Numbered from the stretch's first letter, positions 16,828 through 25,576 are shown. The stretch: 64,000 bases of DNA from Dyella amyloliquefaciens (GCF_004296575.1 NZ_SAYT01000001.1:426905-490904); one strand, 5' to 3'. Numbers and translations: made by a program. The notes: a model not told the origin generated them from the sequence alone.

Positions 16828-17043
16828 TCAGTACAGGCGCGTGCGACGCGAGGTGTCGCGCGAGAGACGGCGCAGGTGACGCTTCACGGCGGCAGCGCGC
16901 TTGCGCTTACGCTCCTGGGTCGGCTTCTCGTAGAACTCGCGCTTGCGGGTTTCGGCCAGGATGCCGGCCTTTTCGCAGGTGCGCTTGAAGCGACGGAGGG
17001 CAAGCTCGAACGGCTCGTTCTCGCGGACTTTTACGCTGGGCAT
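16828..17043 (-). CDS. rpsU: 30S ribosomal protein S21
   Basis: The 71-aa product has the full S21 sequence pattern: [19 protein letters not shown] at the start, a KRTCEKAGI segment and an Arg/Lys-rich tail ([17 protein letters not shown]). S21 sits by the anti-Shine-Dalgarno end of 16S rRNA and assists initiation. It is divergent from tsaD with 69 bp between the starts, a conserved layout in proteobacteria, and heads the yqeY-dnaG strand. A promoter is visible upstream (17105-17134). Confidence 0.97.
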   Translation of the reverse strand: MPSVKVRENEPFELALRRFKRTCEKAGILAETRKREFYEKPTQERKRKRAAAVKRHLRRLSRDTSRRTRLY

Positions 17044-17104
17044 GGAGACTCCAATGTTAGACTGGCCCGCCTAGACGGACCGTTACGAATACGGTGAGCC
17101 GCGA

Positions 17105-17134
17105 AGTATAACGTGGATACGACGACATTTTCAA
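17105..17134 (-). promoter_or_regulatory. Promoter of rpsU
   Basis: On the minus strand TTGAAA (17134-17129) and TATACT (17110-17105) are separated by 18 nt, both one mismatch from sigma-70 consensus. They lie 62 nt upstream of the rpsU start. The -35 element falls inside the first codons of the divergent tsaD, so the two transcription units overlap at their 5' ends. Confidence 0.6.
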
Positions 17135-18180
17135 AGTCCCAGTCGGTCAAGCCGGTTCTGGGCATCGAAACCTCCTGTGACGAGACCGGCGTAGCCCTGC
17201 TGCGGTGGGAGCCGGAGGCGCCCGGACAAGGGCTGCTTTCACACACTCTCTACAGCCAGATCAAGCTGCATGCCGAGTACGGCGGGGTGGTGCCGGAGCT
17301 GGCCAGCCGCGATCACGTGCGCAAGCTGCTGCCGCTGGTGCGCGAGGCGCTGGCCCAGGCGGGCCTGACCCCGGCGGACCTCGGCGGCGTGGCCTATACG
17401 GCCGGACCGGGCCTGGTGGGCGCCCTGCTGGTGGGCGCTTCGGCGGCCCGGGCCATGGCCTGGGCGCTGGGCGTGCCGGCCATCGGCGTGCATCACATGG
17501 AAGGCCACCTGCTGGCGCCGCTGCTGGAGGAAGACCCGCCGGAGCCGCCCTTCGTGGCCCTGCTGGTGTCCGGCGGCCATTCGATGCTGGTGGAAGTGAA
17601 GGGCATCGGCGAATACCGCATCCTCGGCGACACGCTGGACGACGCGGCGGGTGAGGCCTTCGACAAGACCGCCAAGCTGATGGGCCTGCCGTACCCCGGT
17701 GGCCCGGCGCTGGCCAAGCTGGCCGAGCAGGGGCGCCCGGGCGCGTTCCGTTTCTCCCGCCCGATGACCGATCGCCCCGGTCTGGATTTCAGCTTCTCGG
17801 GGCTCAAGACCCAGGTGCTGCTGGCCTGGCAGCAGTCCGACCAGAGCGAACAGACCCGTGCCGACATCGCCCGCGCGTTCGAAGAGGCGATCGTCGACAC
17901 CATGATCATCAAGTGCCGGCGTGCGCTGCAGGCCACGGGAGCCAAGCGCCTGGTGATTGCCGGTGGCGTGGGTGCCAACAGACGCCTGCGCGCGGAGCTG
18001 GCCGCCGCCGGTGAAAAGGATGGCTTCAAGGCCTACTTCCCGCGCCTGGCCTTCTGTACCGACAATGGCGCGATGATTGCGCTGGCTGGCGCAATCCGCC
18101 TCGCGCACGGGCAGCATCAGGACGAATCCGTGCAGGTGTTCCCGCGCTGGGACCTGGAAAGCCTGCCGCCGGCGATGTGA
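17113..18180 (+). CDS. tsaD: tRNA N6-adenosine threonylcarbamoyltransferase subunit TsaD
   Basis: TsaD transfers the threonylcarbamoyl group to A37 of ANN-decoding tRNAs together with TsaB and TsaE. At 355 aa it is slightly longer than E. coli TsaD because of a 14-residue N-terminal lead. The family opening [15 protein letters not shown], the metal-binding HMEGH (His128 and His132) and the nucleotide-binding [22 protein letters not shown] and CTDNGAMIA are all present. Only a GTG (17113) gives a plausible start; there is no nearby ATG and the ribosome site is weak. Divergent from rpsU, as in most proteobacteria. Confidence 0.95.
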   Translation: MDTTTFSKSQSVKPVLGIETSCDETGVALLRWEPEAPGQGLLSHTLYSQIKLHAEYGGVVPELASRDHVRKLLPLVREALAQAGLTPADLGGVAYTAGPGLVGALLVGASAARAMAWALGVPAIGVHHMEGHLLAPLLEEDPPEPPFVALLVSGGHSMLVEVKGIGEYRILGDTLDDAAGEAFDKTAKLMGLPYPGGPALAKLAEQGRPGAFRFSRPMTDRPGLDFSFSGLKTQVLLAWQQSDQSEQTRADIARAFEEAIVDTMIIKCRRALQATGAKRLVIAGGVGANRRLRAELAAAGEKDGFKAYFPRLAFCTDNGAMIALAGAIRLAHGQHQDESVQVFPRWDLESLPPAM

Positions 18181-18192
18181 CCCGCAGTCCCT

Positions 18193-18274
18193 TGTAGGAG
18201 CGCACCCAGTGCGCGACCGCAGAGTGGCGGCATCACCGCTCCGTCGGTTTTCGCGCACTGGGTGCGCTCCTACA
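18193..18274. repeat. REP pair (BIME), copy 1
   Basis: TGTAGGAGCGCACCCAGTGC (starting at 18193) faces its exact inverse, which ends at 18274 with GGTGCGCTCCTACA. Each arm holds the small palindrome GCGCACCCAGTGCGC. The pair forms an 82-bp hairpin-like unit between tsaD and folB. An almost identical unit occurs at 41150-41232, and single elements lie at 20133-20312. This is the organisation of REP/BIME elements mobilised by RAYT transposases; no RAYT gene is in the window. Confidence 0.8.
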
Positions 18275-18297
18275 GGGAGAACGCTAACCTATCGCCC

Positions 18298-18657
18298 ATG
18301 GATATCGTTTTCATCGAAGACCTGCGCATCGATGCCGTGATCGGCATCTACGACTGGGAGCGCCGTGTGCGCCAGACGTTGTCGTTCGACATCGAGATGG
18401 CGTTCGACAACACCGTGCCCGCTGCCTCCGACGACATCGCGCACACGCTCAACTACAAGGACGTCTCCAAGCGCCTCATCGATTACGTGGGTGCGTCGAG
18501 CTTCGGACTGGTGGAAACGCTGGCCGAGCGTTGCGCCTCGATCATCCGCGAGGAGTTCGGCGTGGCGTGGGTACGCCTGAAGCTTTCCAAGCCGGGTGCC
18601 GTGCGTGGCGCGAAAGCCGTGGGCGTGCGCATCGAGCGCGGCGTGCGTCCGCAATAA
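18298..18657 (+). CDS. folB: Dihydroneopterin aldolase
   Basis: FolB converts 7,8-dihydroneopterin to 6-hydroxymethyl-dihydropterin in folate synthesis. The 119-aa protein has the family pattern: IVFIEDLRIDAVIGIYDWER with the substrate-binding region, then TLNYKDVSKRLIDYV, the catalytic-site FGLVETLAERCA (conserved Glu), and a KPGAVRGAKAVGVRIER tail. The length is normal. The stop is followed after two bases by the ATG of folK, so the two successive pathway steps are translationally coupled. Confidence 0.93.
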   Translation: MDIVFIEDLRIDAVIGIYDWERRVRQTLSFDIEMAFDNTVPAASDDIAHTLNYKDVSKRLIDYVGASSFGLVETLAERCASIIREEFGVAWVRLKLSKPGAVRGAKAVGVRIERGVRPQ

Positions 18658-18659
18658 CG

Positions 18660-19142
18660 ATGGCCCGCGTCTACCTGAGCCTGGGCTCCAACCTCGAGCC
18701 CAAGCGTTACCTCAATGCAGCCCTGATGGAATTGCGCGAGCGCTTCGGTGTGCTGGCCGTGTCGCCCGCGTATCGCAGCAAATCGGTGGGTTTCGACGGT
18801 GCGGATTTCGTCAACCTGGCCGTGGGACTCGACACCGAGCTTTCGCCCGAAGCGTTGAACGAGTGGCTGCACGCGCTGGAAGATCGCCATGGGCGTCGCC
18901 GCGACGTGCCGCGCTTCTCCGACCGCACGCTGGACGTCGACATCGTGCTGTACGGCGACCTCGTCCTGCAGGGCGAGGGACACCTGGACCTTCCGCGCAA
19001 GGAGCTGCGCCACGCCTTCGTGCTCAAGCCCGTCGCCGACATTGCGCCTGCGCTGGTGCATCCCGTCAGCGGTCGAACCATGGGCGAACTGTGGGCCGCG
19101 TTTCCTGCCGAGAGCGAACCGCTGGTAGTCGAGGCGCTCTGA
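18660..19142 (+). CDS. folK: 2-amino-4-hydroxy-6-hydroxymethyldihydropteridine pyrophosphokinase
   Basis: FolK uses ATP to pyrophosphorylate the FolB product. The 160-aa sequence opens with the typical YLSLGSNLEPK, includes the pterin-binding FDGADFVNLAVGLDT, and contains the HPPK signature RHGRRRDVPRFSDRTLDVDI with the two Mg-binding aspartates. The PHPR/DLPRKELRHAFVLKP region is also typical. It is coupled to folB (2-nt gap). Confidence 0.93.
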   Translation: MARVYLSLGSNLEPKRYLNAALMELRERFGVLAVSPAYRSKSVGFDGADFVNLAVGLDTELSPEALNEWLHALEDRHGRRRDVPRFSDRTLDVDIVLYGDLVLQGEGHLDLPRKELRHAFVLKPVADIAPALVHPVSGRTMGELWAAFPAESEPLVVEAL

Positions 19143-19236
19143 TTTCCACAGGTCCAACGCTTGGAAGCACGTGCCGGCACTGTCGCAGGTACCGGCCGGA
19201 TGCTAGAAATCGCGCATCCATCACAAGGAGGTTGTT

Positions 19237-20094
19237 ATGGCAGGCAAGTTCTCCCGCAGCTGGGAGTTGATGAAGGCCAGCGCGGCGGTATTGCGTTCGG
19301 ACAAGTCGCTGTTGATGTTTCCGCTGGCTTCAGGCCTTTGCTGCCTGCTGGTGGCCGCCAGTTTCCTCATTCCCATGATCCTGGCCTTTGCCGGCGCGGG
19401 AGGCGCGGGTGAAGTGCATGGGCGCGCGTTGTCCATGGGCGGCTACATCGTGCTGTTCCTGTTCTATCTGGTGCAGTACTTCGTGATCATTTTCTTCAAC
19501 ACGGCGCTGGCCGGCGCGGCACTGATGCGTCTGCGCGGCGAGCCGACCAGTTTCGCGGCCGGTTTCGCGATCGCGCGCGGGCGCATCGTGAACATCTTCG
19601 GCTATGCGCTGATCGCGGCGACGGTAGGCCTGGTGCTGCGCGCACTGCAGGAGCGCCTGGGCCTGATCGGTCGACTGGTGGTCGGCTTCCTCGGCCTGGC
19701 CTGGACGGTCGCCACTTTCCTGGTGGTGCCTGTGCTTGCGAGCCAGGACGTGGGACCCACCGATGCGATCAAGCACAGCGTGGATCTGCTCAAGCGCACC
19801 TGGGGCGAGAACATCATCGGCAACGCCGGCCTCGGCGTGGTGTTCGGCCTGCTGATGTTCCTGGCTGTCCTGGTGGCCGCCGGCATCATCGGCGCAGCAG
19901 TCGTCTCCCAATCCATCGTGGCGATCATCGTCGCAGTGGTCATCGTGGCGGTCGGCATCACGCTGCTCGGCCTGATCCAGGCCTCGCTGCAGGGCATCTA
20001 CGCCGCAGCGCTTTACCGCTACGCGGAAGAAGGCCAGGTTGGCTATGGTTTTGACCAGGCCATGCTTGAGCAGGCGTTCAAGCCGAAGAAGTAA
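19237..20094 (+). CDS. Polytopic membrane protein, DUF6159-like
   Basis: A 285-aa integral membrane protein preceded by a perfect AAGGAGG site. It begins MAGKFSRSWELMKASAAVLR, where the SWxLMKASAxVLRxDK pattern is typical of DUF6159-type proteins. It has about six hydrophobic segments at residues 27-50, 68-92, 110-130, 145-165, 195-225 and 225-250. A cytoplasmic tail ends in QAFKPKK. The function of the family is unknown. It lies 95 bp after folK but has its own strong ribosome site; whether it shares the folate transcript cannot be told. Confidence 0.7.
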   Translation: MAGKFSRSWELMKASAAVLRSDKSLLMFPLASGLCCLLVAASFLIPMILAFAGAGGAGEVHGRALSMGGYIVLFLFYLVQYFVIIFFNTALAGAALMRLRGEPTSFAAGFAIARGRIVNIFGYALIAATVGLVLRALQERLGLIGRLVVGFLGLAWTVATFLVVPVLASQDVGPTDAIKHSVDLLKRTWGENIIGNAGLGVVFGLLMFLAVLVAAGIIGAAVVSQSIVAIIVAVVIVAVGITLLGLIQASLQGIYAAALYRYAEEGQVGYGFDQAMLEQAFKPKK

Positions 20095-20132
20095 GCCATG
20101 CGATCACCGGTGCGCTCCTTGCAGGTTTCTCC

Positions 20133-20312
20133 TGTAGGAGCGCACCCAGTGCGCGATAGCCCACGAAGCGATGCATGCATCGCTCTGCCGCCGGCCATAC
20201 CGGCTGCACCTCGTCGATCGATAGGTTTTGTGGGAGCGCACCCTGTGCGCGACAGCCTGACGAAGCGACAGACATGAGGCGCTGCGGTCGCCCACTGGGT
20301 GGGCTCCTACAA
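20133..20312. repeat. Cluster of single REP elements
   Basis: Three copies of the TGTAGGAGCGCACCC-type element lie in one 180-bp gap: TGTAGGAGCGCACCCAGTGC starting at 20133, a variant TGTGGGAGCGCACCCTGTGC starting at 20229, and a diverged inverse copy (GCCCACTGGGTGGGCTCCTA) ending near 20311. A partial copy (GTGCGCTCCTTGCAGG) precedes them at about 20110. They separate two convergent genes and may also act in transcription termination. Confidence 0.7.
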
Positions 20313-20334
20313 CAAGCGGAGGGCGAGCCCCGCT

Positions 20335-21081
20335 TTATACGGACAGCGTCCGTCCCCCATCCACGCGAATGATCTGCCCCGTCACGAACGGCGCATCACG
20401 CAACAGCCACAGCACGGCGCCCGCCACGTCTTCCGGTGAGCCGGCGCGCTGCAGCGGCGTGCGGGCCAGCATGGCCTGCTGGTCGTCGTAGGGTTTGCCG
20501 TCGCTGGGCCACATCACGGCGCCCGGCGCCACGCCGTTCACACGCACATCCGGGCCGAGGTCCAGCGCCAGCGAACGCGTCATCGCAGCGAGCGCCGCCT
20601 TGGCCATGCAGTAGAGCGGATGGTTGGCGAGCGGGCGCTCGGCGTAGATGTCCACCAGATTGACGATCGCGCCATGTGCCTCGCGCAACGCAGGCGTCGC
20701 AGCCTGGGAGAGAAAGAATGGCGCCTGCGCGTTCGATGCGAAAAGTTCGTTCCATTGCGCCGGCGTGGCCGTGCCTACCGGCGTCGGATAGAACGCCGAG
20801 GCATTGTTGACCAGCGCGTCCAGGCGCCCGAATCGATCGAGGATGCGTTGAACCATGACCGACAGTGCGCCGATGTCGGCCAGTTCGCCCTGCACGGTAT
20901 GCGTGCTGCCTGCGCGCTGTCGTTCGAGTGAGGAGGCGAGCAGTTCGGTATCGGCAGCGGAATGGCGATAGTGCAGAGCCAGGTCATAACCGGCCGCATG
21001 CAGCGTGCGTGCAATCACCGCACCGACACGTTTGCCGGCCCCGGTGATGAGGACGACGGGACGCTCGTGGCGTGGACTCAT
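20335..21081 (-). CDS. SDR-family pteridine reductase-like protein
   Basis: A 248-aa short-chain dehydrogenase with NADPH-binding TGAGKRVG (13-20), which matches the TGxxxRxG form used by PTR1/FolM pteridine reductases rather than the usual TGxxxGxG. The catalytic residues are Asp144, Tyr157 and Lys161 (LVDIYAERP...YCMAK). An Asp in place of the SDR serine is also characteristic of PTR1. NNAS and the C-terminal VDGG are present. It probably reduces dihydrobiopterin, dihydromonapterin or dihydrofolate, fitting the nearby folB-folK. The ATG at 21081 begins the conserved region; upstream in-frame sequence is unrelated. Confidence 0.8.
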   Translation of the reverse strand: MSPRHERPVVLITGAGKRVGAVIARTLHAAGYDLALHYRHSAADTELLASSLERQRAGSTHTVQGELADIGALSVMVQRILDRFGRLDALVNNASAFYPTPVGTATPAQWNELFASNAQAPFFLSQAATPALREAHGAIVNLVDIYAERPLANHPLYCMAKAALAAMTRSLALDLGPDVRVNGVAPGAVMWPSDGKPYDDQQAMLARTPLQRAGSPEDVAGAVLWLLRDAPFVTGQIIRVDGGRTLSV

Positions 21082-21139
21082 GCGTGGGCTCCTGCGTGAC
21101 GCGACTGGGGCGCGAGCTTGCCCCAAAGCATCGGATACG

Positions 21140-21775
21140 TCATCCCGCCGGCGGGGTGAGGTCGGTCCCCTCGGGGTCGTCCGTTTCGATGGAGGCGTTG
21201 AACATCGCGATGGCGGTGCGCGCCACCTGCCCAGTGTCGTAATACGCATAGGCGCCCACACCCATGGCACCCACGATCGGCAGCCAGCGTGATATGCCCT
21301 GGCCCACGGCGCGCTGCGTGACCTTGATGCCCACGGTCTTGGCGATGCGTTCGGCCACGCTGTAGGTCACTCGCCGGAACAGCAGGCGGTCGCCCACGCG
21401 CACCACCAGGTCGCGGAATGCCTGCGCCGCCGTGTGCCGGAACAGGCACCACAGCATCTGCTCCCGCCCCAGCTCCGGGTGTTTGCCGTAGGCGGCCGCG
21501 ATGTCGCTGACCATCTGGGCCTGGATCTTCCAGATGGCGATCAGCTCCGGCAGCACGGTGAGCCAGCCCAGCGGCCCGGGGGGCAGGGCCAGCGAGCCGG
21601 CGGTGAGGGCCGCCCGCTGGGCCGCCCGCGTCGCCAGGCGCTGGGCCTCCTGTTCCGGATTCCGGCTGCCCTCGACGGTGCTGTCGGGGATCTGGCTGAC
21701 AAAGTCCAGGATCGCCTGGGTGACCCGGCTGTGGTCGGTAATCACAGCGGGAAGCTGGGAAGAGGGCTTGGGCAT
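21140..21775 (-). CDS. EcsC family protein
   Basis: A 211-aa protein resembling the EcsC family: an N-terminal helical region with RAAQRAALTAGS, then SLALPPGPLGWLTVLPELIA, IWKIQAQMVSDIAAAYGK, and a C-terminal hydrophobic stretch (WLPIVGAMGVGAYAYYDTGQ). EcsC was named from a Bacillus operon with an ABC exporter, but most homologues stand alone and have no defined role. There is no signal peptide; one or two weak membrane segments are possible. It lies 58 bp upstream of the SDR gene on the same strand and is divergent from the TonB receptor. Confidence 0.72.
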   Translation of the reverse strand: MPKPSSQLPAVITDHSRVTQAILDFVSQIPDSTVEGSRNPEQEAQRLATRAAQRAALTAGSLALPPGPLGWLTVLPELIAIWKIQAQMVSDIAAAYGKHPELGREQMLWCLFRHTAAQAFRDLVVRVGDRLLFRRVTYSVAERIAKTVGIKVTQRAVGQGISRWLPIVGAMGVGAYAYYDTGQVARTAIAMFNASIETDDPEGTDLTPPAG

Positions 21776-21928
21776 GGTTCCGGGCTCAAGGGGCGCCAGG
21801 CGCCGTACGAGGCCAGTCTAGGGGGCTGCCGTGAAGTCCGGCTGAGCCTGCCGGTTGAACGGTCTGCGGGGCGGGGCGCTTTGTCCTCGGGCCATGACTT
21901 CTGGGGCACGCGCCCGCCGGGTCGTATG

Positions 21929-21946
21929 GATATGTTATAACGTATC
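21929..21946 (+). promoter_or_regulatory. Zur-like palindromic operator upstream of a TonB receptor
   Basis: GATATGTTATAACGTATC is an 18-bp palindrome with a single asymmetric pair (T against G). Its TGTTATAAC core resembles the TGTTATA-type zinc-uptake-regulator (Zur) boxes known in gammaproteobacteria. It sits about 40 bp before the receptor ATG in an A+T-rich island within GC-rich DNA, where it could overlap the promoter. Regulation by Zur is inferred from resemblance; a Fur-like or other regulator is possible. Confidence 0.5.
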
Positions 21947-21986
21947 GAAAATAAGAACTTCACCGCCTCCTTCTCCTGGACCCCTG

Positions 21987-24188
21987 ATGAAACGTTCCTT
22001 GCTTGCCTTGAGCCTGGCCATTGCGCTGGGTGCCGTTCCGGTCGCGTTCGCCCAGATTCAGCCGAATCCGGACACCAGCAACCTCGCCCCCGGCACCAGC
22101 AGCGATGGCGCCAACGACAGCGGCAACGCCGCGCCCGGCGGCAACAAGAACAAGGTGAAGCAGCTCAGTGCCATTGATGTCAGCGCGGCGCTCGACCAGT
22201 CGCGCAACTCGCTCTCGCCCGACACCGGCAGCAGCCAGTACGTGATCGACCAGAAGGCCATCCAGCAACTCCCGCTGGGCGACGCCACCCCGCTGAACCA
22301 GGTGATTCTGCAGGCGCCGGGCGTGGTGCAGGATTCCTACGGCGGCCTGCACGTCCGTGGCGACCACGCGAACCTGCAGTACCGCATCAACGGCGTGATC
22401 ATCCCCGAATCGATCTCCGGTTTCGGCCAGACGCTGGACGCGCGCACCATCCAGAGCGTGAAGCTGCTCGACGGCGCGCTGCCGGCACAGTACGGCCTGC
22501 GCACCGCCGCCGTGGTGGACATCGACACCAAGAGCGGCCACGACCTCGGCAATGGCGGCAGCGTCGGCATCACCGGCGGCTCGTTCGGCACGCTCAACCC
22601 GAATGCCTCGCTGTGGGGCAGCAGTGATCGCTGGAGCTGGTTCGTCACCGCGAACTACCTGGAAAACGATGTCGGCATCGAGAACCCGACGTCCAGCCGC
22701 ACGCCTGTCCATGACCACACCAACCAGGTGAAGGGTTTCGGCGACATCTCCTACCTGGTCAGCGACGACATGCGCGTGAGCTTCATGTTCGGCGCAACCA
22801 ACAACCGCTTCGAGATTCCCAACAATCCGAACCAGGAGCCGCAGTTCGGTTATCTCAACCAGACCGACTTCAATTCCGCCGATCTCAACGAGCGGCAGAA
22901 GGAGCAGACGCGCTTCGGCGTGCTGTCGCTGCAGGGCAAGTGGGGCAAGACGGATTACCAAGTGTCGCTGGGCCAGCGCTACAGCACGGTGAATTTCCTG
23001 CCGGACGAGATCGGCGACCTGATGTTCAACGGCGTCGCCTCCACCATCAACCGCTCCAACCGCGCCAGCACGCTGCAGGCCGATTTCGCCACGCCGCTGG
23101 GCGACAGCCACACGCTGCGCTACGGCATCTACGGCGAATTCGAGCGCGGAAACACCACCAACAACTCGCTGGTGTTCCCGGCCAACCCGGACGGCACGCA
23201 GGCCAGCACCACGCCGATCGGCATCTACGACGCCACCAACTTGCTGGCGCGCACGTGGTCGGCCTACCTGCAGGACGAGTGGAGCATCGGCGACAAGTGG
23301 ACGGTGAACTACGGCGTGCGCGGTGACCGCTACGAGCTGTTCCGCACGGAAAGCCAGCTGAGCCCGCGCCTGGGTGTGGTCTACCAGGCCACCGACAGCA
23401 CCACCATCCACGCGGGTTATTCACGCTACTTCACGCCGCCGGCCACCGAAGTGATCGACGACAGCAACATCGCGCGCTTCAACGGCACAACCAACGAACT
23501 GCCGAGTGGCGGCAACAATCTTCCGCTGTCGGAGCGCTCCGACTACTTCGACCTGGGCGTGCAGCAGCAGGTGGGTTCCACGCTCACGCTGGGACTGGAT
23601 GCGTACTACCGCAAGGTCAGTCGCCTGCAGGACGAAGGCCAGTTCGGTGCGGCGCTGATCTACTCCAACTTCAACTACGCGCAGGGACGCATCCGCGGCG
23701 CGGAGTTCACCCTCAACTACGATAACGGTCCCGTCTCGGCCTACTTCAACCTCGCCTACAGCCGGGCCATGGGCAAGCAGGTGATGACCGGCCAGTACAA
23801 CTTCTCGCCGGATGAGCTCGCTTATATCGCCGACAACTGGATCCATCTGGACCACGACCAGAAGCTGTCCTCGTCCGGTGGCGTCACCTACTCGTTCACC
23901 GATACCACGCGCGTCGGCGCCGATTACATCTTCGGCAGCGGCCTGCGCAAGGAGGCCCCGGGCGTGCCGAACGGTGCTTCGTTGCCGTACTACTTCCAGC
24001 TCAACCTCAACGTGGCGCACGACTTTAACGTCGGCAGCCTGGGCAAGGTGAAGACGCAGCTGGCGCTGATCAACGCACTGGACCGTACCTACGAGCTGCG
24101 CGACGGCACCGGTGTGGGCGTGGGCGCACCGCAGTTCGGTCCGCGCCGCGGCATCTACCTTACCCTGCAGAAAGACTTCAGCTTCTAA
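21987..24188 (+). CDS. TonB-dependent outer-membrane receptor
   Basis: A 733-aa outer-membrane receptor with a clear Sec signal peptide (MKRSLLALSLAIALGAVPVAFAQ). It has a plug domain of about residues 75-190 (IDQKAIQQLPLGD..., LHVRGDHANLQYRINGVIIP, LDGALPAQYGLRTAAVVDI) and a 22-strand barrel ending in an aromatic residue (LQKDFSF). The ligand is not evident: it lacks the His-rich loops of ZnuD. The Zur-like palindrome at 21929-21946 suggests zinc or a zinc chelate, but this is inference. It is alone on its strand, 99 bp before the methyltransferase. Confidence 0.85.
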   Translation: MKRSLLALSLAIALGAVPVAFAQIQPNPDTSNLAPGTSSDGANDSGNAAPGGNKNKVKQLSAIDVSAALDQSRNSLSPDTGSSQYVIDQKAIQQLPLGDATPLNQVILQAPGVVQDSYGGLHVRGDHANLQYRINGVIIPESISGFGQTLDARTIQSVKLLDGALPAQYGLRTAAVVDIDTKSGHDLGNGGSVGITGGSFGTLNPNASLWGSSDRWSWFVTANYLENDVGIENPTSSRTPVHDHTNQVKGFGDISYLVSDDMRVSFMFGATNNRFEIPNNPNQEPQFGYLNQTDFNSADLNERQKEQTRFGVLSLQGKWGKTDYQVSLGQRYSTVNFLPDEIGDLMFNGVASTINRSNRASTLQADFATPLGDSHTLRYGIYGEFERGNTTNNSLVFPANPDGTQASTTPIGIYDATNLLARTWSAYLQDEWSIGDKWTVNYGVRGDRYELFRTESQLSPRLGVVYQATDSTTIHAGYSRYFTPPATEVIDDSNIARFNGTTNELPSGGNNLPLSERSDYFDLGVQQQVGSTLTLGLDAYYRKVSRLQDEGQFGAALIYSNFNYAQGRIRGAEFTLNYDNGPVSAYFNLAYSRAMGKQVMTGQYNFSPDELAYIADNWIHLDHDQKLSSSGGVTYSFTDTTRVGADYIFGSGLRKEAPGVPNGASLPYYFQLNLNVAHDFNVGSLGKVKTQLALINALDRTYELRDGTGVGVGAPQFGPRRGIYLTLQKDFSF

Positions 24189-24287
24189 GTCAGCTGGGCC
24201 GATGCTTCGCCGCAGCCCATCTCCCCCTCACGGGGCTGCGGCGGGGCATGGGTTATCCTTTGCGCGTTTCCCGCCTGGCGTCCGCGC

Positions 24288-25481
24288 ATGTCTTCCCGAC
24301 TCCCCGAACCGAGCGCCGACGAGCGCACCCATTCCGACCGCTTGCTGACGCAGCTGCGCGAGGAGATCGCTGCACACGGCGCGATGCCGTTCTCGCAGTA
24401 CATGGAGCGCTGCCTCTATGCGCCAGGGCTCGGCTACTACAGCGCCGGCAAGACCAAGTTCGGCGAGGCCGGCGACTTCATTACGGCGCCTGAGCTGGGC
24501 GATCTGTTCGCACGCTGCGTAGTCAATGCGACCTATCCGGTGTTCGAACTGCTCGGCGAGGAAGCGGATTTCCTCGAGCTGGGCGGCGGCAGTGGCGCGT
24601 TCGCCGAAGCGGCGCTCAAGGCGTTTGCCAAGGCGGGTACGTTGCCGCGCCGGTACCTCATCCTCGAGCCCAGCGCTGACCTGCGCGAGCGACAGCGCGA
24701 GCGCCTTTCTGCAGAACTGCCTGGCGAAGTGTTCGCCCGCGTGTCCTGGCTGGATCGCCCGCCCGAGCAGGACTGGCGCGGCGTGCTGTTCGCCAATGAA
24801 GTGATCGATGCGCTGCCGACCACGCGTTTCGCGATGCGCGCCGGCGAGGTCTACGAGGAATACGTCGCGCTGGATGGCGAAGGACGCCTGATGCGGGTCG
24901 ATCGACCCGCCGACATGCTGGTGTCGGGTGCGGTGCGCCATGTGGAGCGCGATCTCGAAACGACTTTCCCGGACGGCTACCGCTCGGAGGTCCTGCCGCA
25001 GCTGCCGTACTGGATCCAGGCGATTGCCGGCTCGCTTAACGCAGGCCTGATGTTGTTCGTCGACTACGGCTACGTGCGTCGCGAGTTCTACCAACCCGAG
25101 CGCAACGATGGCACCCTGATGGCGCATTACCGCCATCGTGCCCACAGCGATCCGCTGTACCTGCCGGGCTTGAACGACCTCACGGCGTCGGTGGACTTCA
25201 CCGCGCTGGCGGAAGCGGGCAACGGTGCGGGCTTTGGTGTCGCGGGCTATCTGTCACAGGCCCAGTTCCTGATCGGCAGCGGTCTCCAGGACGCCTTCGA
25301 AAGCGCTTATGAAGAGGCAGGCGACGAAACAGCGCGTTACCGGCTCGCCCAGGAAGTAAAGAAGCTGACCTTGCCCGACCAGATGGGCGAACGCTTCCAG
25401 GCCATGTTGTTCGCCCGCAACATGGAAGTGCTGCCGTTGCCTGCGGAGCTGTTGGAGGCGGACCAGGGCGACCGCCTCTAA
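24288..25481 (+). CDS. SAM-dependent methyltransferase, MidA/NDUFAF7 family
   Basis: A 397-aa protein of the DUF185/MidA family, whose eukaryotic member NDUFAF7 methylates an arginine of complex I. It begins with the helical RLLTQLREEIAAHGAMPFSQYMERCLY, then GLGYYSAG, FGEAGDFITAPELGDLFARC (family signature) and the SAM-binding FLELGGGSGAFAEAAL near residue 100. The RGVLFANEVIDALP motif and the C-terminal YGYVRREFYQPERNDGTL are also conserved. The bacterial substrate is unknown. Downstream, a 12-bp palindrome separates it from the convergent sulfatase-like gene. Confidence 0.88.
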   Translation: MSSRLPEPSADERTHSDRLLTQLREEIAAHGAMPFSQYMERCLYAPGLGYYSAGKTKFGEAGDFITAPELGDLFARCVVNATYPVFELLGEEADFLELGGGSGAFAEAALKAFAKAGTLPRRYLILEPSADLRERQRERLSAELPGEVFARVSWLDRPPEQDWRGVLFANEVIDALPTTRFAMRAGEVYEEYVALDGEGRLMRVDRPADMLVSGAVRHVERDLETTFPDGYRSEVLPQLPYWIQAIAGSLNAGLMLFVDYGYVRREFYQPERNDGTLMAHYRHRAHSDPLYLPGLNDLTASVDFTALAEAGNGAGFGVAGYLSQAQFLIGSGLQDAFESAYEEAGDETARYRLAQEVKKLTLPDQMGERFQAMLFARNMEVLPLPAELLEADQGDRL

Positions 25482-25540
25482 AGGCATCGCTTCGCCCCGA
25501 TGACGCTACGCGAGGTGCTCGAACCACAGGTAGCGTGATT

Positions 25541-25569
25541 CCCATGCATGCGTTTCGCGCATGCATGGG
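25541..25569. terminator. 12-bp palindrome between convergent genes
   Basis: CCCATGCATGCG (25541-25552) and CGCATGCATGGG (25558-25569) are perfect complements around the loop TTTCG. The hairpin lies 60 bp after the methyltransferase stop and 8 bp after the stop of the opposing gene. It is well placed as a bidirectional terminator, although a T-run is lacking on both sides. Confidence 0.5.
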
Positions 25570-25576
25570 TTCCAGA

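Noticed and set aside
25500..25576. tRNA-like stretch near CTCGAACCACAGG
   Set aside because: A GGTTCGAG-like T-loop can be read on the minus strand, but no acceptor, D or anticodon arm fits around it.
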